64,000 nucleotides of DNA from a bacterium (GCA_037128595.1 JBAXWB010000023.1:1-64000), one strand, 5' to 3'. Shown: positions 17,888-27,467, numbered from the stretch's first letter. Made by a program: numbers and translations. The notes: generated by a model from the letters alone, not told the origin.

Positions 17888-18204
17888 GCCCGCCTCCTCT
17901 CAGGCACGCTCAACACCTGGTAAAGCGGCGCTTCCCACGCCAGGAGTTCCTCCTCCACCAACCGCCACCGGCTTGCCGTCAATTCCCCTTCCGACAGGTT
18001 CAACTCCCGGCATAAACTCCGATCCGAATAATACGACAGCCCTTCTGCATCACCCACCGTCACCAGGAACAAGTACAGACCCCATACCGCCGCCGGACAC
18101 CGCCGGGTATACCCATCCCTCACCAGCCGGTGATCCACCCAACTGAACTGTTCCGGCACCCGCCTCACACCTTCTTCGCACAATACCCTTTTTTCAACTC
18201 TCAT
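17884..18204 (-). CDS. winged-helix-like accessory protein of the IS element (106 aa)
   Basis: Small basic protein upstream of and 4-bp overlapping istA. Residues 25-95 look like a winged helix (TRRCPAAVWGLYLFLVTVGD; LSYYSDRSLCRELNLSEGEL), similar in style to plasmid replication-initiator or GntR-like DNA-binding domains. This suggests a DNA-binding factor that regulates or assists transposition. I do not recognise a named family. The tight coupling to istA and position inside the inverted repeats make it part of the element, not host cargo by chance. Confidence 0.7.
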   Translation of the reverse strand: MRVEKRVLCEEGVRRVPEQFSWVDHRLVRDGYTRRCPAAVWGLYLFLVTVGDAEGLSYYSDRSLCRELNLSEGELTASRWRLVEEELLAWEAPLYQVLSVPERRRA

Positions 18205-18221
18205 CTTTTTATCGCTCCTTT

Positions 18222-18689
18222 TCAGTTTTGACGCACGATCCCCGGGCCTTTCCCAAGAATCATTTGTCCTCGACTGTGGAGCCTTTTTACGGTCGTGGCG
18301 ATGTCATCACGTAACACCCCCGAAATCTGCGAAATCAGGCCTATAATCAGCGGATTCTGCTCAAGGCAGTCATCACGTAACACAACACGACTACCCTTAT
18401 CCTCTTCTGTTTCAACAACTTCTGCGGCGCAGCAATCACGTAACACGGCCGCTTCCGCCTCCCGAGCCCCCCGTCGCCTTGCCCGGCTCTTCCTGACGCG
18501 CTCCGCCACATCATCTTTCGTCTCGTTGCTTTTCCCCTTTGGCGAAACACGGTACTTCGCTTGTGATGCACGGTGGCTTGCATGCTGACAGGCCGCTTGG
18601 GAACAGTACTTTTGGCGCCGCCCATTCCGCGGGTCGGAAAGAAAGAACTTCTTGCAGTGAAGACACTTGTGGGGCAACGGTCGTTTCAT
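18222..18689 (-). CDS. zinc-finger accessory protein of the IS element (155 aa)
   Basis: The N-terminus has four cysteines in a zinc-ribbon-like pattern (CLHCKKFF at residues 9-16 and KYCSQAACQHASHR near 28-41, with nearby His). The middle is strongly basic (RVRKSRARRRGAREAE), followed by a segment rich in hydrophobic residues (NPLIIGLISQISGVLRDDIA). It is the first gene of the four-gene minus-strand unit and ends 17 bp before the next. The features suggest a nucleic-acid-binding protein. Similar Cys-rich proteins accompany some IS21-type elements in PVC and delta-proteobacterial genomes as far as I recall; function unproven. Confidence 0.7.
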   Translation of the reverse strand: MKRPLPHKCLHCKKFFLSDPRNGRRQKYCSQAACQHASHRASQAKYRVSPKGKSNETKDDVAERVRKSRARRRGAREAEAAVLRDCCAAEVVETEEDKGSRVVLRDDCLEQNPLIIGLISQISGVLRDDIATTVKRLHSRGQMILGKGPGIVRQN

Positions 18690-18827
18690 CCGGCCATCTT
18701 CTTAGCCACCTCAGAAAACGTCACCCCTATTCAGCGCAAAGAACAACCAACCAGGGGAAGAAAATGGGTTATTTTAAACTGGGAGAACTGAAGAAAATCA
18801 ACCGAAGAAAATCCAACTCATCCTCAT

Positions 18828-18850
18828 CTCCGTCCCGCCAGCCCAGCTAC
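18828..18850 (-). repeat. IS right inverted repeat
   Basis: This is the partner of 15624-15646 (19 of 23 positions). It lies 139 bp upstream of the first gene of the element, close to the repeated GAAGAAAAT motifs. Confidence 0.65.
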
Positions 18851-18867
18851 TCTATGGACTTGGCGTT

Positions 18868-18896
18868 GGTATTCTAAATACCATGTGACGGAATAA
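18868..18896. promoter_or_regulatory. candidate operator upstream of the surface-protein operon
   Basis: The palindrome GGTATT-CTA-AATACC (18868-18882) is followed after 7 bp by GGAATAA (18890-18896). The inner inverted repeat AAATACC-N7-GGAATAA (18876-18896) has the same layout as the sites at 5819-5839 and 50798-50818. It lies about 60 bp upstream of the putative promoter. Confidence 0.5.
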
Positions 18897-18956
18897 TGGT
18901 TATTGCTGTCAAATGCCATTTAAATATCGTCATAGTTGAAAAATGTAAAAAAATTA

Positions 18957-18985
18957 TTGATAGAGTTTTTAAACTATGGTATCTT
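18957..18985 (+). promoter_or_regulatory. putative promoter of the autotransporter-repeat gene
   Basis: TTGATA (18957-18962) and TATCTT (18980-18985) are 17 bp apart, some 75 bp before the start at 19062. The -10 lies in a direct repeat of ATGGTATC (18976-18983 and about 18988-18995). Confidence 0.45.
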
Positions 18986-19061
18986 ATATGGTATCAGTTG
19001 GATTAAATTGATAGGTGTGAACAAATACAGGCAACAGCAAGGCATGGAGGGGGTAGTTATC

Positions 19062-21791
19062 ATGAATAATGCGAAGCGTTGGAGTTGGGTAACGTCGGTC
19101 GGTCTGTTGGTCGTGATCTTGAGCGCAGCCGTTATGACGGCACAGGGCGCGACTTATACGTGGACCAATAGTGCAAGTGGAGGAACTTGGGACGTGCCTG
19201 CTAATTGGCTGAGTGGCGCGGCACCCGCTGCTCCGGACAACACTGTGGATTTCAGCGCCTTAGGCTACGGCAATGTTCTGTATCTTAACGGGAACCGCCA
19301 AATTGGAAACCTGATCAATACAAGTGCGTCTAACCGTTTCCTCTATGCCTCCGCAAGCGGGCAAACGCTGAGTCTCGCCACGACAAGCGGCACCCCGCTG
19401 CTCACAATCTCCGGCGGCACGCCCGCGCCTAACTATTCTTTAGGTTTAGATATCAGAGTAAACATCACGGGCACCAACGGTTTCACAAAGCTAGGTAAAT
19501 CTGGGATCTCTATTGATGCTATTTCCACGAATGCCGTCGACGCGAGCAGCATTACGGGTACCATCACGGTCGCCAATGGGCTTCTGCATGTGAAAGGGGC
19601 TGGCCGGTTACCTAACGTCACGGGCATCGTAATCAATGACGGTGCGACCTTCAATGTCTACGAACTCAATTCGGATAGCTCTAACATTGACGTGGCCGGC
19701 CGTGTCAATTCCAATGCAGCCTATCGCCTGGACGGTGGTGGCACATATAGGCTGCAAGTCGGTAACGAGTCATCGACCATTTCTTACAATGAGACTCTGG
19801 GCGCCTTGACCAATGCAATGGGTTACTCGTCTGCCCCGCAGGGCACGATTGACGTCAACAAAAATAGCGGAGGGATGTCCGTCTCAATTAACAGTCTGGT
19901 TCACGACTTGGGTGCGTCGCTTTTGATCTTTAATGGACCAAATAACAACACTTTGTGGAACGATTCCACCTTCAAGGTCCACATCGGTTCGGCGCAGGGT
20001 GCCTCCGGCACCCCCATCAACGGCGCGACCGGTACGTCCATCATCCCGTATGCCCGTGCCGGGTGGGACAGTGGGTCATATTTCACCGGGTGGGTGGGGA
20101 CGAACACCCTGGGTAACATCCGGGTGGCCAACTGGAACTCGCTGGGCAGCACATCGTCGAACTGGATTACGGGTGACAACGTGTCAATAACTGATGCCAC
20201 CACGACCTTGTCGACCTCCGGTGGAGTCGTCACCGTTAACGCCCTGCTGAACAATAGCTGCGGCAACTTGAATTTGAACGACAATCACATTACACTCACC
20301 TCAGGTTTGTTGGCCATGTACAATAATGGCCAAAGCTCGTCGATTCGTGGCCGAACCAACAACGTTAACGGGTTTAGTTATTCAACGATTACCGCCGGGC
20401 TTCCTGGAGTTGGCGGTGAATTGCTTTTTTACTGCCCCGATACAGGGCCGACTTATACGGTCTACATTTGGACCCCACTATTTACCGATAACGGCGGTGG
20501 GCCGGTCAGTTTTACAAAATTCGGGATTAGCATGCTGAATTATAATGATGGAGCGGCCACCAATAGTTACAGCGGGCGTACAACCATCAGCCAGGGTTCC
20601 ATTCAATTATCATCGGGAGCTAGTGAGGTGTCGGGCGGAGCCAGCCCGTTGGGCAAGGTACCGACGACTTTTACCACCAATAGTCTCGTTATTATGAACA
20701 ATGCCATGCTCAACAGCGCTCAGACTACCACGTTGCATGCCAATCGCGGTATCGGCGTTGCCGGTAACGCAACCATCGGGGGTCAATACAATGCATTCAC
20801 GATCAACGGGCCGATCTCCGATTTCAGTTCCAACGTTGTGGGTAACGTCATTTTTGGTAGCTGCATCCCCAACGGTGACAACACCAAAATGTATTGGAAG
20901 CTTAACGGAACTTGCAACTACAGTGGTACTACTACCGTCAATATGTGTAGGCTCCTCCTTGGCGGCGATAACCGTCTGCCGACGACGACGACGCTCTACA
21001 TTAATGGTGGATTGGCTGCCAATCCGCCGGTGTTTAACTTGAGCGGCTTCAATCAGTCGGTCGCCGGGCTTTTCGGCGGTACCAATGTGGTTAAGGGGGC
21101 GGTGACCAACTCGGCTACTGGCACGTCCACGCTCACCGTCACGGGTGCAGGGAGTTATGATGGCGTTCTCGCGGATGGGGGTAGTGGCTCGGGTAAGTAT
21201 CTGGCGCTTGTCCTCAATTCCACGAACCAGACGCTCACCCTCTATGGTGCGGCAAACACCTATACTGGCAGCACCACGATTACGTCAGGGACGCTGGCTT
21301 TGTCCAACACGGCCACGATTGCCAACACCCCGGTGATCGATCTGCACAACACCAATTCGACCCTCAATGTGCTCAACCTCGCCAGTACGTACGCCCTCGG
21401 CGCGGGCCAGACGCTCACGGGTAATGGCGTAGTGACTGGCGCCATGACCGTGGCCGGCACGGTCAGCCCTGGCAACTCGATCGGCACCCTGCGGGTCGGG
21501 CCCACATCGTTCACCAGCGGCAGCAAACTCAATATCGAGTTGAATGCCGGCACCAACGACGTGCTGATCGCCTCCGGCAACCTTGATGTCGCGGGTGCAA
21601 CGCTGGCGCTGTCCGGCACGGCCGATGGGAGCAGCAGTTACGTGATCGCCCGGTACACCGGCACGCTCGCGAGTCCGTTCCTGAGCATTACTGGCATGCC
21701 GCCAACGTATTCGGTTGACTACGGCAGTGGCAGTAACGGCCGGATCACGCTCAATCCCCCACCCGTGGGGACGGTCATTATGATTCAGTGA
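19062..21791 (+). CDS. secreted protein with autotransporter-associated beta-strand repeats (909 aa)
   Basis: Secreted surface protein. The start at ATG 19062 has GGAGGGGG 8 nt upstream and opens a signal peptide (MNNAKRWSWV, then a hydrophobic core ending ...VMTAQGA); a longer frame to 18936 runs through the promoter and is unlikely. The mature part is Gly/Thr/Asn/Ser-rich and begins with TYTWTNSASGGTWDVPANWL, the usual opening of these beta-solenoid proteins. Repeats such as NTYTGSTTITSGTLALS (residues about 730-746) and NGVVTGAMTVAGTVSPGNSI are the autotransporter-associated beta-strand motif. No C-terminal beta-barrel, PEP-CTERM or other sorting domain is seen, so how it is held at the surface is open. 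It is followed after 29 bp by a second secreted protein. Confidence 0.85.
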   Translation: MNNAKRWSWVTSVGLLVVILSAAVMTAQGATYTWTNSASGGTWDVPANWLSGAAPAAPDNTVDFSALGYGNVLYLNGNRQIGNLINTSASNRFLYASASGQTLSLATTSGTPLLTISGGTPAPNYSLGLDIRVNITGTNGFTKLGKSGISIDAISTNAVDASSITGTITVANGLLHVKGAGRLPNVTGIVINDGATFNVYELNSDSSNIDVAGRVNSNAAYRLDGGGTYRLQVGNESSTISYNETLGALTNAMGYSSAPQGTIDVNKNSGGMSVSINSLVHDLGASLLIFNGPNNNTLWNDSTFKVHIGSAQGASGTPINGATGTSIIPYARAGWDSGSYFTGWVGTNTLGNIRVANWNSLGSTSSNWITGDNVSITDATTTLSTSGGVVTVNALLNNSCGNLNLNDNHITLTSGLLAMYNNGQSSSIRGRTNNVNGFSYSTITAGLPGVGGELLFYCPDTGPTYTVYIWTPLFTDNGGGPVSFTKFGISMLNYNDGAATNSYSGRTTISQGSIQLSSGASEVSGGASPLGKVPTTFTTNSLVIMNNAMLNSAQTTTLHANRGIGVAGNATIGGQYNAFTINGPISDFSSNVVGNVIFGSCIPNGDNTKMYWKLNGTCNYSGTTTVNMCRLLLGGDNRLPTTTTLYINGGLAANPPVFNLSGFNQSVAGLFGGTNVVKGAVTNSATGTSTLTVTGAGSYDGVLADGGSGSGKYLALVLNSTNQTLTLYGAANTYTGSTTITSGTLALSNTATIANTPVIDLHNTNSTLNVLNLASTYALGAGQTLTGNGVVTGAMTVAGTVSPGNSIGTLRVGPTSFTSGSKLNIELNAGTNDVLIASGNLDVAGATLALSGTADGSSSYVIARYTGTLASPFLSITGMPPTYSVDYGSGSNGRITLNPPPVGTVIMIQ

Positions 21792-21820
21792 TTACTCAAC
21801 CGTAAAAAATGGGGGTAATC

Positions 21821-23680
21821 ATGAATAAATACTTAATATTTTCAGTGGCAATGCTGGCGGCGGTGACCACTGTCGGGGCGATCCCGAATTTCAGCGACGA
21901 CTTTCAAACTCTCTACACTGAGGGTCAAACGTTTGTTGAAATCACGAATGGCTGGCAGGCGTCGGGTTCGGATGCCTATGTGACCAATAGCGGGGGGTAT
22001 CTGGACTCCAAGGCTGTCGTCATGGGTGAGCGAGTGGCCTTGACCAATACCTTGAGTGCGGCCGCCAATCTCAAGGTGTGGACGGATTTCCGGATCAAGC
22101 CGAAGATCGGGTTGGAAGTCGCTGATCCGGCAACCAATAGTTCCAGCTTCCTGTGTTATTTCAACAGCAACGGCATCGTCGTTGTGGCCACTGCGGCCGG
22201 GTGGCACGTTTGCACAAACGATATCTGGGGGAATACGGTGGAGCCCGCCACCAATAACGCCTACGTCCGGATTTCCGTTTTCCAGGATTACAGCACTTCG
22301 AATCAGGCGGTGTTTTTGAATGACCAGTTGATTATTCAGGATTTGCGATTTGTAGGCACGCCGGAAGCCTACAACCGGCTGGTGATACGAAATACCACCA
22401 GCAGTTGCTGGTTGGACAATGTGGGGGTTAGGAGCAATGTGACAGGGTTGGCTTCCAATCGTAACAACGATGTCGAGGGGAAGCCGGATGCCGATGAGTT
22501 GCAGCAGTACGGGTATGCGCGGCGGACATTGTACGTAAACGGTGCCGGGACGCCGAATTACCCCACAATTACTGCTGCGTTGAGCGTGTGGCGTCCGCGC
22601 GATTCCATTTATGTCTATGCGGGGACGTATGATGAGGTGGTGACGGTCACCAGTAATGTCGCCTTTGAGGGGCAGGGCTTTACGGTGAGTGCCCTCACGG
22701 TCGCGACGAATGCGTCGGTAACGTTTGCCCAGTCTGTCAACTGCACGGGAACGTTTGCGTTGACCGGCCAGGTGGTGATGGCGAGTGGGGCCTCGCTGAC
22801 ATCCACCACCGCGCATGTGGTCGGGAGCCTGTCAATTTCCGGAAATGGAGCCTTTGTGGTGACCAGCCTTGATGTCGGTTCTGCCGGCCTGGTAACTTTT
22901 GTCAACGCACAGTTGGTCGCCAGCGCTGCGGGCGTGTCAATGAACGGCACATTTGCCATCTCCAACACCTGGGGGTCGGTATCGTTGGCGAGCATGCCTC
23001 TGCCGTTCAGTGATAATTTCGATCTCTATGCCGGGAACACCGTTGTGACGAGCCTCAAGTTCCGGGGTTGGAGCGCCTCGGATGACACGGTAACCATCCA
23101 GACGAATCAAGGCGTCGGGAATAGTCAGGCGGTTGTCTTGCCGGATAGCACGACGCTTTACAATAGTATAACCACTACTGCCACAAAGGTCTGGACCGAC
23201 TTTTTCATCCGGCCGGCGCTCGGGCTGCAGCCGGCAGCGCTGGAGACAAACACGTCGAGTTTCCTGGCATATGCCAACACGAATGGGTATCTCGTGGTCG
23301 CGATCGCCGGCGGGGGATGGGTTGTCTGCTCGAATAAGTTGGATAATACTCCCGCGACTCCACTGCAAACCAATGGGGTCACCCGGGTCACGATTTGTCA
23401 GGATTTGAGTGTCAGTCCGCCAACGTTCGCGGTATTTGTTGCGAGCAATTTAGTGGCCCAGGGGTTAAGTGCTCCGGCCAACATCAACCGTTATTCGTCT
23501 TTTCTGGCCAAAAATAGGAGTGGGACTGCGGCGGTGGATGGGGTGTTGATCACGACAGAAGTTCCTTCGTGGCTGACGAGCGATCTTGATGGTAATGGTC
23601 TTGCGGATGCGTATGAGATCAATACGTACGGACGAACAAGTCAGTTTCTTCCGAGAGGAACCATTTACAAGTTCCGGTAA
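21821..23680 (+). CDS. secreted protein with duplicated LamG-like modules (619 aa)
   Basis: Exported protein. ATG 21821 is chosen over 21809 because GGGGGT lies just before it and it opens a clean signal peptide (MNKYLIFSVAMLAAVTTVGA). Two related modules of about 200 residues (residues 20-215 and about 390-590) look like concanavalin/LamG-type beta-sandwiches: compare FSDDFQTLY...KVWTDFRIKP with FSDNFDLYA...KVWTDFFIRP. Each ends in an acidic calcium-binding-like tail (DVEGKPDADELQQYG and DLDGNGLADAYEINTYG). Between them lies a beta-helix-like stretch (PTITAALSVWRPRDSIYVYA). No anchor is seen. A glycan-binding or surface role alongside the preceding protein is likely. Confidence 0.78.
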   Translation: MNKYLIFSVAMLAAVTTVGAIPNFSDDFQTLYTEGQTFVEITNGWQASGSDAYVTNSGGYLDSKAVVMGERVALTNTLSAAANLKVWTDFRIKPKIGLEVADPATNSSSFLCYFNSNGIVVVATAAGWHVCTNDIWGNTVEPATNNAYVRISVFQDYSTSNQAVFLNDQLIIQDLRFVGTPEAYNRLVIRNTTSSCWLDNVGVRSNVTGLASNRNNDVEGKPDADELQQYGYARRTLYVNGAGTPNYPTITAALSVWRPRDSIYVYAGTYDEVVTVTSNVAFEGQGFTVSALTVATNASVTFAQSVNCTGTFALTGQVVMASGASLTSTTAHVVGSLSISGNGAFVVTSLDVGSAGLVTFVNAQLVASAAGVSMNGTFAISNTWGSVSLASMPLPFSDNFDLYAGNTVVTSLKFRGWSASDDTVTIQTNQGVGNSQAVVLPDSTTLYNSITTTATKVWTDFFIRPALGLQPAALETNTSSFLAYANTNGYLVVAIAGGGWVVCSNKLDNTPATPLQTNGVTRVTICQDLSVSPPTFAVFVASNLVAQGLSAPANINRYSSFLAKNRSGTAAVDGVLITTEVPSWLTSDLDGNGLADAYEINTYGRTSQFLPRGTIYKFR

Positions 23681-23721
23681 ACTAAGATACCTACCCACTT
23701 ATTTTCTTGAGTAGGCTAATA

Positions 23722-23832
23722 CCCCTCACCTCAATCCTCTCCCGCAAGGGGAGAGGAAGCAGACTTTCGATTCCCTCCCCCCTTTCCGCCACGGGCGGAT
23801 CTGAACGAGAGGGAGAGGGCTAGGGTGAGGGG
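23722..23832. repeat. palindromic intergenic repeat (CCCTCACC...GGTGAGGG type)
   Basis: CCCCTCACCTCAATCCTCTCCC (23722-23743) pairs with imperfect complement at 23811-23832. Inner hairpins occur at 23738-23755 (CTCTCCC-GCAA-GGGGAGAG) and around 23787-23799. Elements of this wording occur between genes in many bacterial genomes. It sits directly before the gene at 23881. Confidence 0.8.
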
Positions 23833-23880
23833 CGGTTTGCCTGAATCGTTCCGGCGAAGGTCTAAAAATAGGAGCAGACA

Positions 23881-26800
23881 ATGAGCAGTTGTTTTATCAA
23901 GTGGAGGCTAGTAGGCGCGGCACTGATGGTGTTCGCGGTGATGTCATGTCAGGCGAGGTCGTCTGAGGAAGCGGCCGTCAGGAAACCTGCCGTATTGGTT
24001 CTGAATGAATCCGGCGCGAACAGTATCGATTTCCCTTTGGTGTGCTCGTTTTATCTCCGTGAAGGCTATCAGATTGACTACATGGGGGCGCGGGAAGTTC
24101 TCAAATGGGAGCGCTTGAAAAAATACAATATGGTGGTGGTGCTCCAGCCTTTTTTTGCGACCAATGAGAAAGAGAAGCCGTCGGCGGAGGCGCTCTTCAC
24201 CCTCCTGGATAAATTCATGGAAGAAGGTGGCGGCGTGCTTATAGCCACGGATGTCGAAGGGATGAGTGATTCGGCACCCGACATTTCTGAGTATACAAAA
24301 CTTCTGATGGCCCGGTTCGGTGTCAGTTATTTGCGCCAGCAGGCCTTGCGCGAGAAAAATGAGGATTTCGCCCTGCGTTTTGGCTTTTTTTACGAACAGG
24401 TCTATTTCACGGATAATGTGAAGCCCCATCCGGTGACCGAAGAGGTAAAAGGCCTCTGGTATCCGGCCATTCCAAAAGGCGACAAATGGAATGAGGGCAG
24501 TCGCGGAATGCCTGCGTATGCCCTTTTCGCGCCAGAACCCTGGAATGTCCTTGTGCGCGGCTCAAAGACCGCCTACACCACCGTGGAAAATGTCCGCTTC
24601 CAGGACGTTGCGTGCCAGGAGGCGATGTCCAAGAGCGCCTGTGACAGCGCCCCTCCGCTGTTTGCGGTGCGCGACTACAAAAACGGACGGATGGCGATCT
24701 ATGTCATGAGGGGGAAATATACCTGGGTGGCGGGCACACACCGGAACCTTGAAGGCGATGAGGAGTCCATGCAGGGAGGGGTTATACTCGAGAAAGGCGC
24801 ATTGGGTAAACCCAGCCACTTCCGTCGTCTACTGTCCAATACCGTCAAGTGGCTCAGCGCGCCCAGTCTGGAGAACGGAAAACTGGGTGGCTATGTCCAG
24901 GACTTGTCCAGAGTGAATGAACCTGTTGCCGGGCCCAGCCCCATCACGACACTTGATGAGGCGCTGATGACGGAGTGGCGCAAGGCGTCCAACCCTGATC
25001 CGTTTCCCGCCTGGCGCGGTATCATTGGCGCCAGAACCGAACTGTCGGGTGCGCAGGGCTCGGTCGCCGCTTACGCCGTAGCCGCGAAAAAGGCCGGCCT
25101 GCAGTACATCGTTTTTCTCGAAACGTTTGAGAATATGACGGCGGATAAGCTCGAAGAGCTGAAAACGCAATGCGCCAAAAGTTCCGACGAGCAGCTTCTG
25201 TGCATCCCCGGCCTCTACGTCAAAGATAACCGCGGTAACCATCAGCATTATTTCGGCATGACGCTGGTCTGGCCCGGCAAGGAGTTCCTGACAGAGGACG
25301 GCAAAATGTTTGACGTTCAGGCCCGTAAGAAAAGTTCCGGCCTTCCTCATATCAGTTTTATGCTGAGCCATGTAGCAAACAAGAACACGCTGGGTTATTT
25401 CGGGTTCACAAAATCCAATATTTCCGCGATGTGGAACATGAAATTGTACAACTCCGTCGGACTGATCCTGTACGAAGGAGGCAAGGAAACCGAGGGGCTC
25501 AAGGAGAACCTGGAATCCTATCTGGAGGTTCAGAACGCCGCGGCCAATGCTCAACCGCTGGCGATCGATCTGTTAGATTCACCGGCGATGCTCGAGGCGG
25601 CGGTCCATCAAAAGCATTTGCTTACCTACGTGTCTGCGAAAACCCTGGCGGACGTTCCAAGTGCCATTTGGTATAACTATCTTTGGCGCCCGGCCGCGTT
25701 CATTTCCAATGGACCGCTGATCGTGGATTGGAACTGTATGAACCGGGATTACGAAGGCCACGCCGAGAATTATCTCACGCCTAATTATCTTTTCCCGGTT
25801 CGCCTCCACATCAAGAGCGAAGCCGGTCTCCGTGAAATCAGGATCCGGGATGGACTGAAGACTTACATGCGTATCGGTCTCAATGGCGAAAAGGACTACG
25901 TGCAGGTGTTCATGCTCAACCACGACAAGCAGAAAAATCTGGTCCTGGAAGTGCGCGATGTTGACGGGGGCGTGGCGGTGAGCGGTGAACAGTTCGACCG
26001 GAACCATATGAATATGCATTACACCTGTGGAGACCGAGTCAACGGTGCCTATGGACGCGGCCCCTTGTTTTTTCCTTGGGTCTCGGGAGAGCAGGGATTT
26101 AATTTCTCAGGAAAAGGGATGGATAGCTTCAACCTCTACGCCTCGCCTCAAGCGGTTGGTGCCCGGACCTTCGAATCCTCCGCGGGGAAATTCACGAATA
26201 CCCTGGTCACACGGCCCTTGCAGGAACTTGTCAGCGAAGATGTGACCTGGCTCAGTACCCGCTGCAGCAAGATGTTTCCGGTAACGGAAAAGATCTGGGG
26301 CCCGTGGGGAACCTATGGACCGTTGGTGGATACCACATTGTATGATCTGCGGATCGACTACCTGTCCTTCCGCAGTCATTTTGATCACGCCGATCCGTAC
26401 ATTCCATCCTTGGCAGGAGTTTCGGCAAGGGGAGATATTGCACCCAATATCAGCACCACGACCTACCGGTTCAAGCAGGACCAGACGCTCAAGGCATTGC
26501 CCATTGCGGGGTATCGGTTTGGTCCTTATGGAGTCATTCCTGGAAATGAAATGGTCCTTAGCATCTGCCAAAATGAAAAGAGCCAGCCCCTATCTGACAT
26601 TTTTACTGCTAACAATGATGCGTTGTCCTGCAAACGCTGGAATGCTCTGGCAAAGGAGGGGAAGACACGGATTGAGCCCAAAGGCTTCTTTGCCATCCAT
26701 GGCACCCGGTCTGGTGCGTCTACGATTATTTTCTACAATGTGGGGGAGATTCCCTGGCTGGTCGATTTCAGCACGGGTAACATCTGTCTGATGGCTGATG

Positions 26801-27456
26801 TGGAAGGCCGTGAAGTCAAGGCGGGAGAGGAAATCAAGATCTCCAGGTTAAGTGTCCACGGGGAAGTTCCTGAACTGACTGGTGTCTGGCGTTACAAGAA
26901 ACTGGCGGATTATATGGGCCTTGATGGCGCTCCGGGGTACCCGATGAAACTGACGCGAGGGAAGCAACTTCCCGTGACCCTCGGATTCTGCGATCTTCAA
27001 TCGCAAAATGGTGCGGTTGAATTCTCCATGCAGAAGCCGAAGCAGAATCTGCAGTGGGTTCTGCCCGTCCGGGTTTTCGGCATGAACGACCACTGGAGCG
27101 CCGTCAGTTACGACAAGACGCGTAAGTTGGCGCGGCCGATAGGCGTCTATCAGGGCATTGCCTACGCCCGTTTTGATCCTGATTACAGCCAACAGACCGA
27201 TGTCGCCGTCGGACATCCCGTGGTGGCGGACAATACCAATGTGGTCGTCGTTGTGGCCATCCTTGGCGACCATAAGTATCCTGCCAGGAAAGATGGGCAA
27301 TATTTTCATGGGGGCACCTACAGCGTGCAGGTGAACAACCCGACTGACAAGGATCTGAAAGTGACCTTAACCAACAGCATGGATCTGCCGGATTTCCCGT
27401 TCAAGGCTAAGACGATGGATATCAAGGCCGGCCAATTCATCGAAGTTAAAGAGTGA
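23881..27456 (+). CDS. large secreted paralogue 2: amidotransferase-like plus PHP-like protein (1,191 aa)
   Basis: AGGAG lies 8 nt before ATG 23881. The signal peptide ends in a Cys-containing VMSCQARS near residue 20, so this copy might be a lipoprotein. The layout follows paralogue 1: an amidotransferase/ThuA-like segment (YNMVVVLQPF; FMEEGGGVLIATD), a degenerate PHP-like segment from about residue 380 (GARTELSGAQGSVAAYAVAA; LQYIVFLETFENM; CIPGLYV), then long beta-rich regions with QFDRNHMNMHYTCGDR and the C-terminal NNPTDKDLKVTLTNSMDLPD, both nearly the same in paralogue 1. Metal-binding His are missing here as well. It is followed after 11 bp by the GH39-like gene. Function unknown. Confidence 0.75.
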   Translation: MSSCFIKWRLVGAALMVFAVMSCQARSSEEAAVRKPAVLVLNESGANSIDFPLVCSFYLREGYQIDYMGAREVLKWERLKKYNMVVVLQPFFATNEKEKPSAEALFTLLDKFMEEGGGVLIATDVEGMSDSAPDISEYTKLLMARFGVSYLRQQALREKNEDFALRFGFFYEQVYFTDNVKPHPVTEEVKGLWYPAIPKGDKWNEGSRGMPAYALFAPEPWNVLVRGSKTAYTTVENVRFQDVACQEAMSKSACDSAPPLFAVRDYKNGRMAIYVMRGKYTWVAGTHRNLEGDEESMQGGVILEKGALGKPSHFRRLLSNTVKWLSAPSLENGKLGGYVQDLSRVNEPVAGPSPITTLDEALMTEWRKASNPDPFPAWRGIIGARTELSGAQGSVAAYAVAAKKAGLQYIVFLETFENMTADKLEELKTQCAKSSDEQLLCIPGLYVKDNRGNHQHYFGMTLVWPGKEFLTEDGKMFDVQARKKSSGLPHISFMLSHVANKNTLGYFGFTKSNISAMWNMKLYNSVGLILYEGGKETEGLKENLESYLEVQNAAANAQPLAIDLLDSPAMLEAAVHQKHLLTYVSAKTLADVPSAIWYNYLWRPAAFISNGPLIVDWNCMNRDYEGHAENYLTPNYLFPVRLHIKSEAGLREIRIRDGLKTYMRIGLNGEKDYVQVFMLNHDKQKNLVLEVRDVDGGVAVSGEQFDRNHMNMHYTCGDRVNGAYGRGPLFFPWVSGEQGFNFSGKGMDSFNLYASPQAVGARTFESSAGKFTNTLVTRPLQELVSEDVTWLSTRCSKMFPVTEKIWGPWGTYGPLVDTTLYDLRIDYLSFRSHFDHADPYIPSLAGVSARGDIAPNISTTTYRFKQDQTLKALPIAGYRFGPYGVIPGNEMVLSICQNEKSQPLSDIFTANNDALSCKRWNALAKEGKTRIEPKGFFAIHGTRSGASTIIFYNVGEIPWLVDFSTGNICLMADVEGREVKAGEEIKISRLSVHGEVPELTGVWRYKKLADYMGLDGAPGYPMKLTRGKQLPVTLGFCDLQSQNGAVEFSMQKPKQNLQWVLPVRVFGMNDHWSAVSYDKTRKLARPIGVYQGIAYARFDPDYSQQTDVAVGHPVVADNTNVVVVVAILGDHKYPARKDGQYFHGGTYSVQVNNPTDKDLKVTLTNSMDLPDFPFKAKTMDIKAGQFIEVKE

Positions 27457-27467
27457 GGGATAACATA

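Larger units (their letters stand above)
15624..18850 (-). mobile_element. IS21-type insertion sequence with two accessory genes
   Basis: About 3.2 kb with four minus-strand genes in the order zinc-finger protein, winged-helix protein, istA, istB. Imperfect terminal inverted repeats of 23 bp match at 19 positions: left 15624-15646 (GTAGCTGGAGTGGCGGGCCG...) and right 18828-18850, complement strand. Near the right end GAAGAAAAT is repeated at about 18756, 18790 and 18803, in line with the multiple transposase-binding repeats typical of IS21 ends. The outermost bases and the target duplication are not resolved. Length is above the usual 2-2.5 kb because of the extra genes. All genes look intact, so the element could be active. 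Confidence 0.8.

Noticed and set aside
18936-19061. N-terminal extension of the autotransporter-repeat protein
   Set aside because: It overlaps the putative promoter, and ATG 19062 has both a strong ribosome binding site and a standard signal peptide.
21842-22816. 324-codon minus-strand frame
   Set aside because: Antisense to the clearly coding LamG-like gene; no recognisable protein features.
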